Origin: Bifidobacterium breve
GTDB taxonomy: Bacteria; Actinomycetota; Actinomycetes; Mycobacteriales; Mycobacteriaceae
Direction of reading: 5' to 3'
DNA length: 5,450 bases
Assembly: GCA_943331415.1 (NCBI GenBank)
Contig: CALQLM010000117.1
Location: 1-5,450 of the forward strand
The notes beneath the pieces are model-generated. The model worked only from the letters and a program-made list of their open reading frames with translations. It was not told where the DNA came from and ran no database searches. This document shows positions 1 through 5,450 of the stretch, one piece after another. Made by a program: the position numbers and the translations under genes. Every line of letters starts with the position of its first letter. Position 1 is the first letter of the stretch.

Positions 1-1453
1 CCAGCGCCCCCTCGTGGGTCACAGCGAACTCGAACTCCGCGCGCGTGACGTCGATTCCCTCGGCTACCGGCATACCCGGCCGCTCGCAGCGCGCTGCGGC
101 GATCACGTGGCGTGACTCCGCACCGTAGCGTGCCACCAGTGAACTCGGAAGCTCCCCGGTAGTCCGAAGAATTCCGCTATTGCGCTGTGCAGCAACGGGA
201 TTAGCCGCCGCACCGACCAATGGCAGATTGCGCGTGCGGCACGGCTGTGCTGCCAGCCCGCGGGCGGCGATCGCCCGGTCGAGGACATCCTCGGCCATAT
301 GCCGGTACTCGGTGAGTTTGCCTCCCACAACGCTGAACAGCCCCGAATCGGACTCCAACACCGCGTGATCGCGGGACAGATCCGACGTTCTGCCCTCCCC
401 CGCATCAATGAGGGGTCGCAGGCCGGCGTAGGCGCCGGTGACGTCGGCGGTGGTCAGCTTGGTCTGTAGTGCGGTGTTGACGACGTCGAGCAGGAATGTG
501 ACTTCGCCCGGGGTCGGTTCGGGGACATCCGGTATCGGGCCAGGGGCCTCTTCATCGGTAAGTCCCAGATAGATCCGGCCAAGTTGCGCCGGCAGGGCGA
601 AGACGAACCGATTGGTTTCCCCCGGGATCGGAATCGTCAGTGCCGCAGTTGGATTACCGAACGCTGCCGCGTCGAACACCAGATGTGTACCGCGGCTGGG
701 CCGCAGCCGAATCGACGAGTCCACCTCCGCCGCCCACACCCCCGCGGCGTTGATCACCACCCGCGCCGACAGATCCATGGACTCCCCGGTCAGCTCATCA
801 GTGAGGTGGACGGAGTTTCCGGTAGCCGAGGTAACACCCATGCGGGTGAGGATGCGCGCACCGTGCTGGGCGGCCGTGCGTGCCACCGCAACCACCAGCC
901 GGGCGTCGTCGATGAGTTGTCCGTCGTAGGCCAGCAGCGCACCGTCGAGCCCTTCACGACGCACGGTCGGGGCCATCAACACCGCCTGTTCGGCGCTGAT
1001 CCGCCGCGGCCGGGGCAGAACCGAGGAGCGGGTTCCAGCCATGGCGCGCAACACGTCTCCGGCCAGAAATCCGGTCCGCACCAGTGCCCGCTGGGAGCGG
1101 CTCATCGATGGCAGCAGTGGCACCAGTTGCGGCATCGCTTTGACCAGGTGCGGCGCGGTGACCGACATCAGGATGCCGCGCTCCACCGAACTACGGCGAG
1201 CGATGCCAACATTGCCGCTGGCCAGGTAGCGCAGACCGCCGTGGGCCAGCTTCGAACTACAGCGGCTGGTGCCGAAGGCAAGATCATGTTTTTCCACCAA
1301 CGCCACCGACAGGCCGCGACTGGCGGCGTCGAGTGCGATACCGACACCGGTGATACCGCCACCGATAACGATGACGTCGATCGTTGCGCCCGCACCGAGC
1401 GCAACCAGATCAGCCTGCCGGCGGGCGGCGTTGAGGGCACTGGAATCACTCAT
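1..1453 (-). CDS. glpD: FAD-dependent glycerol-3-phosphate dehydrogenase (C-terminus cut by window edge)
   Basis: Oxidises sn-glycerol-3-phosphate to dihydroxyacetone phosphate and passes electrons from FAD to the quinone pool; GlpD enzymes are monotopic proteins on the inner face of the membrane. I translated 484 residues from the minus strand. Visible motifs: the Rossmann FAD fold VIVIGGGITGVGIALDAASR (residues 27-46), followed by VEKHDLAFGTSR and the DAO-family signature SSKLAHGGLRYL (66-77). Further on are NAAGVWA (235-241), AGLRPLID (343-350), SRDHAV (360-365) and GGKLTEYR (377-384), the segments that line the substrate and FAD pocket in this family. The frame is open at position 1. Family members are about 500-585 residues, so roughly 30 or more residues are missing. 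The ATG at 1453 gives the usual short N-terminal tail before the FAD fold. No good Shine-Dalgarno precedes it; the start lies 10 bases after the TetR stop, which suggests co-transcription and translational coupling. The glpD call is firm; which paralogue it is cannot be told. Confidence 0.95.
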   Translation of the reverse strand, partial: MSDSSALNAARRQADLVALGAGATIDVIVIGGGITGVGIALDAASRGLSVALVEKHDLAFGTSRCSSKLAHGGLRYLASGNVGIARRSSVERGILMSVTAPHLVKAMPQLVPLLPSMSRSQRALVRTGFLAGDVLRAMAGTRSSVLPRPRRISAEQAVLMAPTVRREGLDGALLAYDGQLIDDARLVVAVARTAAQHGARILTRMGVTSATGNSVHLTDELTGESMDLSARVVINAAGVWAAEVDSSIRLRPSRGTHLVFDAAAFGNPTAALTIPIPGETNRFVFALPAQLGRIYLGLTDEEAPGPIPDVPEPTPGEVTFLLDVVNTALQTKLTTADVTGAYAGLRPLIDAGEGRTSDLSRDHAVLESDSGLFSVVGGKLTEYRHMAEDVLDRAIAARGLAAQPCRTRNLPLVGAAANPVAAQRNSGILRTTGELPSSLVARYGAESRHVIAAARCERPGMPVAEGIDVTRAEFEFAVTHEGAL

Positions 1454-1467
1454 TTGGGATCACTCAC
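1442..1467 (-). repeat. Imperfect tandem duplication of the glpD start region, containing a five-codon ORF
   Basis: On the minus strand two 12-base units follow each other with a 14-base period: GTGAGTGATCCC (1467-1456) and ATGAGTGATTCC (1453-1442). They differ at two positions. The second carries the glpD ATG. The first begins with a GTG that overlaps the regulator stop codon as GTGA. It opens a tiny frame of five codons (M-S-D-P-K, 1467-1450) whose TGA overlaps the glpD start as ATGA. The bases and overlaps are seen directly; that ribosomes use this as a coupling relay is inference. It may simply be a fossil of a duplicated start site. Confidence 0.5.
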
Positions 1468-2045
1468 GGGCACAGGTATCCATTCAACGTATGGGTGAGT
1501 TCGACACCAAGCGCATCGGAGTCCAGGATGGGCTCGACAATCTGGCCGGACTGGATGGTCGACTGAGCGATCAGCAGAACCATGGCTGCCAACTGTCGGG
1601 GATCCGCTCGACGAATACTGTTATTCGCCTGAGCTTTCCGGATCTCCTCGGCGAGTACATCGATGAGGATCTGCTGGCTGGTTCCCAACCGGTCGGAGAT
1701 GTAGACCATCGCAAGTTCCGGTGCCGAGCGCAGGACCGTTCGGATGAGTTCATCGCGGCGTAGCCGGCTTGCCACCGCGGTGATCCGTCGGACCAACGCT
1801 TCGCGTCCGGTCCCACGCATCGGAACCTCGCGCCAGGCTCCGGTGATCCGATCGGTCAGCAGCGCGGCCAGAATGGTCGCCGTATCAGGCCAGCGTCGGT
1901 ACACCGTCGGCCTACTCACCCCGGCCCGGCGGGCGATCTCGGCCAGCGTGACCCGTTGCACGCCGAAGTCGCGCACACAGCTGGCCGCGGCCGTCAGTAT
2001 CCGGTCGCCGACGTCCACCGATACTTCGTTACTGATTGACAACAT
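1464..2045 (-). CDS. TetR-family transcriptional regulator
   Basis: A 193-residue protein, typical TetR length. The N-terminal DNA-binding domain spans about residues 12-58. Its helix-turn-helix reads TLAEIARRAGVSRPTVYRRW (33-52), a textbook TetR HTH with the usual Gly-Val-Ser turn and the TVYRRW recognition-helix end. The remainder (about 60-193) is an all-helical, variable ligand-binding and dimerisation region, so the effector cannot be predicted. The ATG at 2045 was chosen because it leaves a short N-terminal tail before the HTH. The frame stays open for about 156 further codons upstream, but that stretch runs antisense to the flavoprotein gene and has no TetR character. No Shine-Dalgarno is visible before 2045, which fits a leaderless mRNA. 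It is divergent from the flavoprotein-kinase pair and lies just upstream of glpD, so it probably represses itself and both neighbouring units (inference). By remembered synteny it corresponds to M. tuberculosis Rv2250c. Confidence 0.93.
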   Translation of the reverse strand: MLSISNEVSVDVGDRILTAAASCVRDFGVQRVTLAEIARRAGVSRPTVYRRWPDTATILAALLTDRITGAWREVPMRGTGREALVRRITAVASRLRRDELIRTVLRSAPELAMVYISDRLGTSQQILIDVLAEEIRKAQANNSIRRADPRQLAAMVLLIAQSTIQSGQIVEPILDSDALGVELTHTLNGYLCP

Positions 2046-2062
2046 CTGTAATACTGTAATCC
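2046..2062. promoter_or_regulatory. 17-base divergent control region with overlapping -10-like boxes and a probable TetR operator
   Basis: This AT-rich stretch separates the start codons of the regulator (2045, minus) and the flavoprotein (2063, plus). It contains the imperfect palindrome AATACTGTAAT (2050-2060, arms AATAC/GTAAT with one mismatched pair), the shorter GTAATAC (2048-2054), and a direct repeat TGTAAT at 2047-2052 and 2055-2060. Each strand has a TANNNT -10-like box: TACTGT at 2052-2057 (plus, 5 bases before the ATG) and TACAGT at 2058-2053 (minus, 7 bases before the ATG). That spacing is what leaderless actinobacterial transcripts show, and neither gene has a Shine-Dalgarno. No good -35 box pairs with either. 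The repeats are seen directly; the promoter and operator roles are inferred from position, base composition and the adjacent TetR gene. Confidence 0.6.
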
Positions 2063-3679
2063 ATGGTCGACACCGATGCCGGAAATCACCTTCTTCCCCC
2101 GATGTCCTGGGACGGCTGGGGCGATCCGGGACTGGCCAAACCTCTGTCCGCCGGTATCCGCTCACTTCTCGAGCAGGCACTGGGGGTGACCGGAATCGAG
2201 ATCGCCGCACCGGGCTATGACGACGTCGTGCTGTCCCCCAGCGCCTTGGAAACCCGCCATCGCGACGCCCTGGCTGCGATCGTCGGCTCTGAGTTCCTGC
2301 GAACCGGGCACTCTGACCGGCTGTTGCACGCCGGTGGCAAATCCACGTTGGATCTATTGCGGCGCAAAGAGATTCACCAGGACGCGCCCGATGCCGTGGT
2401 CTTTCCCGGCAGCGAGGACGACATTGCCGCCATTCTCGACTACTGCACGAAGCAGCGAATCGCGGTGGTGCCGTTCGGTGGCGGAACCAGCGTGGTCGGC
2501 GGGCTGGACCCACTACGCGCGGAGTTCGGAGCGCTCATCACACTGGATCTGCGCCGGTTCGACACCCTGCACTGGCTCGACGAGACCTCCGGGGAGGCAG
2601 AACTCGGCGCCGGGGTCACCGGGCCGGAGGCTGAGCGTCTGCTCGGCGAGCATGGTTTCTCCCTCGGACATTTCCCGCAGAGCTTCCGCTTCGCCAGTAT
2701 CGGCGGTTTCGCCGCTACCCGGTCCTCCGGGCAGAACTCCGCCGGTTACGGCCGCTTCAATGACATGGTCCGCGGAATGCGGGTGATCACTCCGGCGGGC
2801 GTGCTGGATCTGGGCCGCGCCCCCGCCTCGGCGGCCGGGCCGGACCTTCGTGAGTTGTTCGCCGGATCCGAGGGCGTGTTCGGCATCATCACCCGGGTGC
2901 GGGTGCGGGTTCATCCGGTCCCCGCGAGCGTGCGATACGAGGCGTGGTCGTTTCCGGACTTCACCACCGGTGCCGATGCCTTTCGCGCTGCCATTCAGAC
3001 CGGCACCGGTCCCACCGTGCTTCGGCTTTCCGACGAAGTCGAAACCGGCATCAACCTGGCCACTACCAGCAGTATCGGGGAACAGAGCATCACCGGCGGT
3101 TGTCTGGCGATCACGATGTTTGAGGGCACCGAAGCGCACGCCGAGAGCCGCCATGCCGAAACCCATGCCCTGCTGTCCGCCCACGGTGGCACGTCGTTGG
3201 GCGAGGGCCCCGCGAAGGCCTGGGAGCACGGCCGTTTCGACGCGCCCTATCTGCGGGACGCCCTGCTGTCGGCAGGCGCACTGTGCGAAACCCTGGAGAC
3301 GGCTACGACGTGGTCCAATCTGCCGATCCTCAAGGCCGCTGTTACCGAAGCGCTGACGGCCGCTCTCACCGAAAGCGGCACAGCGGCACTGGTCATGTGT
3401 CACATTTCGCATGTGTACCCCACCGGTGCTTCGCTGTATTTCACTGTGGTCGCCGGACAACGCGGCAATACCGCGCAGCAGTGGAACATCGCGAAGGCCG
3501 CCGCCGCGCACGCCATCGTCACAGGCGGTGGCACTATCACCCATCACCATGCGGTCGGGGCCGACCATCGGCCGTGGATGACCGCTGAGATCGGCGACCT
3601 CGGCGTCGCGGTGCTGCGCGCGGTCAAGCAGACGCTGGACCCCGCCGGAATCCTCAACCCGGGCAAGCTCATTCCATGA
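2063..3679 (+). CDS. FAD-linked oxidase, alkyldihydroxyacetonephosphate synthase (AGPS)-like
   Basis: A 538-residue flavoprotein of the vanillyl-alcohol-oxidase/PCMH fold. The FAD-binding domain covers about residues 105-285: pyrophosphate loop PFGGGTSVVGG (137-147), the FAD segment FASIGGFAATRSSGQNSAGY (210-229), and FAGSEGVFGIITRVRVRVHP (266-285). The C-terminal FAD-oxidase domain follows and ends in the family motif LNPGKLIP (531-538). AGPS-like hallmarks are the His triplet THHHAVG (493-499), Tyr452 in HISHVYPTG, and Arg321 in VLRLSD, which resembles the segment around human AGPS Arg419. AGPS swaps the acyl chain of acyl-DHAP for a fatty alcohol to form an ether lipid; related bacterial proteins are often annotated as D-lactate or glycolate oxidases, so the substrate is open. 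There is no signal peptide or membrane segment. The ATG at 2063 has no Shine-Dalgarno and would be leaderless; an in-frame ATG at 2102 begins MSWDGWGDP, where family similarity seems to start, and is a real alternative. By remembered synteny it matches Rv2251. Confidence 0.88.
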   Translation: MVDTDAGNHLLPPMSWDGWGDPGLAKPLSAGIRSLLEQALGVTGIEIAAPGYDDVVLSPSALETRHRDALAAIVGSEFLRTGHSDRLLHAGGKSTLDLLRRKEIHQDAPDAVVFPGSEDDIAAILDYCTKQRIAVVPFGGGTSVVGGLDPLRAEFGALITLDLRRFDTLHWLDETSGEAELGAGVTGPEAERLLGEHGFSLGHFPQSFRFASIGGFAATRSSGQNSAGYGRFNDMVRGMRVITPAGVLDLGRAPASAAGPDLRELFAGSEGVFGIITRVRVRVHPVPASVRYEAWSFPDFTTGADAFRAAIQTGTGPTVLRLSDEVETGINLATTSSIGEQSITGGCLAITMFEGTEAHAESRHAETHALLSAHGGTSLGEGPAKAWEHGRFDAPYLRDALLSAGALCETLETATTWSNLPILKAAVTEALTAALTESGTAALVMCHISHVYPTGASLYFTVVAGQRGNTAQQWNIAKAAAAHAIVTGGGTITHHHAVGADHRPWMTAEIGDLGVAVLRAVKQTLDPAGILNPGKLIP

Positions 3680-4581
3680 CCGGAATCGGCCGCGTCACGC
3701 TGCTGACAAACCCGATGGCAGGCCACGGCAACGCTCCGCATGCGGCCGAACGTGCCGTCGCCCGCTTTCAGGAGCGCGGCGTTGACGTCACCGAGATCGT
3801 TGGACGGGACGCGGTCCACGCCGATGACCTGGTTCGTGAGGCCGTGAACCACGGCACCGAGGCTTTTGTGGTTGCCGGTGGCGATGGCGTCATCTCACTG
3901 GCCCTACAGTCGTTGGCGCACAGCGGTATTCCACTGGGCATCATCCCGGCCGGCACCGGTAATGACCACGCTCGCGAGTACGGAATACCGGTCGGCGACC
4001 CTGCGGCGGCAGTCGACGTGATCGTCGCCGGTCATACCGAAACCATCGATCTCGGACATATTCGGGCCGTCGACGGCACCGGGACCTGGTTCGGGACCAT
4101 TGCGGCAACCGGCTTCGATTCACTGGTCAGCGACCGCGTCAATCGGATGCGCTGGCCGCACGGCAGGATGCGCTACAACCTGGCGATCGTGGCCGAGTTG
4201 TCGAAGCTGCGGTTGCTTCCGTTCCGGTTGGTGCTCGACGGCGAACGCGAGATCGTCACCGAACTCACCCTCGCGGCTTTCGGCAATACCCGAAGCTACG
4301 GCGGCGGAATGCTGATCTGCCCCAATGCTGACCACGCCGACGGACTACTCGACATCACCATGATCCGATCCGGTTCGCGTACCAGACTCATGCGCCTGTT
4401 CCCCACTGTGTTTAAGGGCACCCATGTGGACCTCGACGAGGTGATCACCGACCGCGCCCGCACGGTCACCGTCGAGTCGGCGGGAATCAACGCCTATGCC
4501 GACGGCGAATACGCCTGCCCGCTTCCGGTCGAGATCTCAGCGGTGCCCGGCGCACTGAGGATCCTGCGCCCCGCACCCTAG
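3676..4581 (+). CDS. Diacylglycerol/lipid kinase of the DAGK catalytic-domain family
   Basis: A soluble 301-residue kinase, close to the usual length for bacterial DgkB/YegS-type enzymes. These phosphorylate diacylglycerol or related lipids with ATP at the inner membrane face, feeding phosphatidic acid back into phospholipid synthesis. Visible motifs: the N-terminal LLTNPMAGHGNA (9-20), the nucleotide-binding GGDG (68-71) and PAGTGND (91-97), then GNTRSYGGGMLICPNADHAD (203-222) running into GLLDI with the catalytic-type Asp-Gly pair (222-223), and YADGEY (274-279) near the C-terminus. The ATG overlaps the flavoprotein stop as ATGA, so the two genes are almost certainly one operon with translational coupling; no strong Shine-Dalgarno is visible. 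By remembered synteny it matches M. tuberculosis Rv2252, described as a diacylglycerol kinase linked to phosphatidylinositol mannoside synthesis. Sphingosine or another lipid alcohol as substrate cannot be excluded. Confidence 0.92.
   Translation: MTGIGRVTLLTNPMAGHGNAPHAAERAVARFQERGVDVTEIVGRDAVHADDLVREAVNHGTEAFVVAGGDGVISLALQSLAHSGIPLGIIPAGTGNDHAREYGIPVGDPAAAVDVIVAGHTETIDLGHIRAVDGTGTWFGTIAATGFDSLVSDRVNRMRWPHGRMRYNLAIVAELSKLRLLPFRLVLDGEREIVTELTLAAFGNTRSYGGGMLICPNADHADGLLDITMIRSGSRTRLMRLFPTVFKGTHVDLDEVITDRARTVTVESAGINAYADGEYACPLPVEISAVPGALRILRPAP
4578..4581. other. Interlocked convergent stop codons (CTAG)
   Basis: The plus-strand kinase ends with TAG at 4579-4581 and the minus-strand GcvT-domain gene ends with TAG at 4580-4578, so both stops lie in the palindrome CTAG. 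There is no intergenic space, and I see no GC-rich hairpin followed by a T run. Any terminator would have to lie inside coding sequence or depend on Rho. Confidence 0.9.
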
Positions 4582-5450
4582 GATTCGGCGAGGATCCGGG
4601 TTCGGGCCGGATCGTAGAACGGCGCCATCTGCAGTCGCGCCGGAAGATCGCCGTGCGGGGTGTGCACCGTGAAGGACTGTTCGCGCAACCAATCCCCCGT
4701 GACACCGCCCTCACAGAACACCTGCGCCAGACCGACGGGACCACCCAGGGTGTAGCCATAGGCCGCGGCCCGCACGTAACCGACCCACTTCCCATCGACC
4801 ATCACGGGCTCGTTGCCGAACAGATCTGCTCCGGCATCGTCGACGAACAGGCTGACAACGCGGTCGCGCGGGGGACCCTGGGCCTTGAATTCCACCAGTG
4901 CGTCGCGGCCCACGAATCCTCCCGGCTTATCCCAGGCGATCGTGAATCCGAGCCCGGCCTCGATCGGGTTATCAGTGTTGTCGATATCCACGCCGAGGTC
5001 CCGGTAGCCCTTTTCCAATCGCAGACTCGACATCGCCGCCAGTCCGACCGGACGGAATCCGAGATCGGCTCCGGCGGCGGTCAATTCGTCATAGACACCG
5101 ACGGCGTATTCGGTGGGGATGTGCAGCTCCCAGCCGAGCTCGCCCAGATAGGTCACCCGGGCCGCCAATACCGGTGCATAGCCGACGTGGATCTGTTTGG
5201 CCGACAGATAGGGGAACGCCGCGTTGGACAGATCGGCATCGGTGAGGCGGGACAGCAGTGTGCGCGATTTCGGTCCCTGTATCGACAGCAACGTTGTTGC
5301 GGAGGTGGTCTCGGTGACGACCACGACCTCATCGGACCGGGTTTCGCGGCGGATCATGGGTTCGATGCGGCGGTGAATGAGGTCAGAGGTCACAACGAGG
5401 AACTTCTCCTCGGCGAGTCGGGTGATCGTCAGGTCAGTGGCGATTCCGCC
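4578..5450 (-). CDS. GcvT-domain protein, probably the C-terminal part of a dimethylglycine/sarcosine dehydrogenase-type enzyme (N-terminus beyond window)
   Basis: The frame is open to position 5450, giving the last 290 residues. A GTG at 5393 could be taken as a start, but the in-frame sequence above it (GGIATDLTITRLAEEKFLVV, residues 1-20 of the visible part) is clear GcvT-fold sequence, so the gene begins outside the window. Domains: the tetrahydrofolate-binding GCV_T fold (about 1-185) with SIQGPKSR (56-63), YLGELGWELHIP (101-112), SLRLEKGYRDLGVDI (142-156), NPIEAGLGFTIAW (161-173) and GFVGRDAL (178-185), then a GCV_T_C barrel (about 195-285) with AAYGYTLGGPVGLAQV (229-244). The LEKGYRDLG and GYTLGGPVGLA wording resembles dimethylglycine/sarcosine dehydrogenases, which carry an N-terminal FAD oxidase half and pass the oxidised methyl group to tetrahydrofolate, more than stand-alone glycine-cleavage GcvT. 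The exact substrate is not decidable here. It converges on the lipid operon and is probably unrelated to it. Confidence 0.82.
   Translation of the reverse strand, partial: GGIATDLTITRLAEEKFLVVTSDLIHRRIEPMIRRETRSDEVVVVTETTSATTLLSIQGPKSRTLLSRLTDADLSNAAFPYLSAKQIHVGYAPVLAARVTYLGELGWELHIPTEYAVGVYDELTAAGADLGFRPVGLAAMSSLRLEKGYRDLGVDIDNTDNPIEAGLGFTIAWDKPGGFVGRDALVEFKAQGPPRDRVVSLFVDDAGADLFGNEPVMVDGKWVGYVRAAAYGYTLGGPVGLAQVFCEGGVTGDWLREQSFTVHTPHGDLPARLQMAPFYDPARTRILAES

Noticed and set aside
584..1498. 304-codon open frame on the plus strand
   Set aside because: It is antisense to the clear glpD frame, rich in Arg, His and Gly, with no recognisable domain; long antisense frames are common in GC-rich DNA.
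2036..2041. Perfect TTGACA, a -35 consensus, on the plus strand
   Set aside because: The nearest -10-like box (TACTGT at 2052) is only 10 bases away and nothing like a -10 lies 16-18 bases downstream; it sits in TetR codons and is probably chance.
2046..2513. Upstream extension of the TetR frame on the minus strand (about 156 codons)
   Set aside because: It lies antisense to the flavoprotein, is rich in Arg, Pro and Ser, and would put a long unrelated segment before the HTH; the ATG at 2045 gives a normal TetR length.
2513..3568. 351-codon open frame on the minus strand
   Set aside because: It is antisense to the flavoprotein, whose plus-strand frame carries all the FAD motifs; the translation is Gly/Arg-rich with no family resemblance.
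5391..5393. GTG at 5393 as the start of a complete 271-residue protein
   Set aside because: The frame stays open to the window edge and the residues encoded above the GTG match the GcvT fold, so this is an internal Val codon of a longer gene.
1..5450. Mobile element, CRISPR array, tRNA/rRNA, riboswitch or defence system
   Set aside because: I saw no terminal inverted repeats, transposase or integrase motifs, spaced repeats, tRNA-like cloverleaf or structured leader; five ordinary protein genes fill the window.

Overview
The window is compact, GC-rich bacterial chromosomal DNA. It most resembles an actinobacterium of the Mycobacteriales (Mycobacterium, Mycobacteroides, Rhodococcus or Nocardia type). 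Codon third positions are mostly G or C. From memory, the gene order glycerol-3-phosphate dehydrogenase / TetR regulator / flavoprotein / diacylglycerol kinase is the same as at the Mycobacterium tuberculosis Rv2249c-Rv2252 locus. No phage, IS element, CRISPR array, tRNA or rRNA is visible. Nearly every base is coding: the largest gap between genes is 17 bases.

Layout. Positions 1-1453 (minus) hold a FAD-dependent glycerol-3-phosphate dehydrogenase (glpD) whose C-terminus runs off the left edge. Ten bases upstream of it, also on the minus strand, 1464-2045 encodes a 193-residue TetR-family regulator. Positions 2046-2062 are a 17-base divergent intergenic segment, AT-rich against its surroundings, with overlapping inverted and direct repeats. 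It probably holds both promoters and an operator. Rightward from there, 2063-3679 encodes a 538-residue FAD-linked oxidase of the alkyldihydroxyacetonephosphate synthase (AGPS)-like group. It overlaps by ATGA with 3676-4581, a lipid or diacylglycerol kinase. A convergent minus-strand gene, 4578 to beyond 5450, encodes the C-terminal part of a GcvT-domain protein, most likely a dimethylglycine/sarcosine dehydrogenase-type enzyme. Its stop codon interlocks with the kinase stop codon in one CTAG.

How the genes may work together. GlpD converts glycerol-3-phosphate to dihydroxyacetone phosphate (DHAP), AGPS-type enzymes act on acyl-DHAP, and the kinase phosphorylates diacylglycerol-like lipids. 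A glycerolipid module under one local TetR repressor is therefore reasonable, but it is inference. The AGPS-like protein keeps residues that look like the eukaryotic AGPS active-site set (a His triplet, a Tyr and an Arg), which makes an ether-lipid or other DHAP-linked reaction worth testing. The GcvT-domain gene looks like a separate one-carbon or methylamine catabolism gene that abuts the module.

The known families explain essentially all of the sequence. The points that stand out are the shared divergent control region, a duplicated start-codon region before glpD with a five-codon ORF, the uncertain start of the flavoprotein gene, and the interlocked convergent stops.
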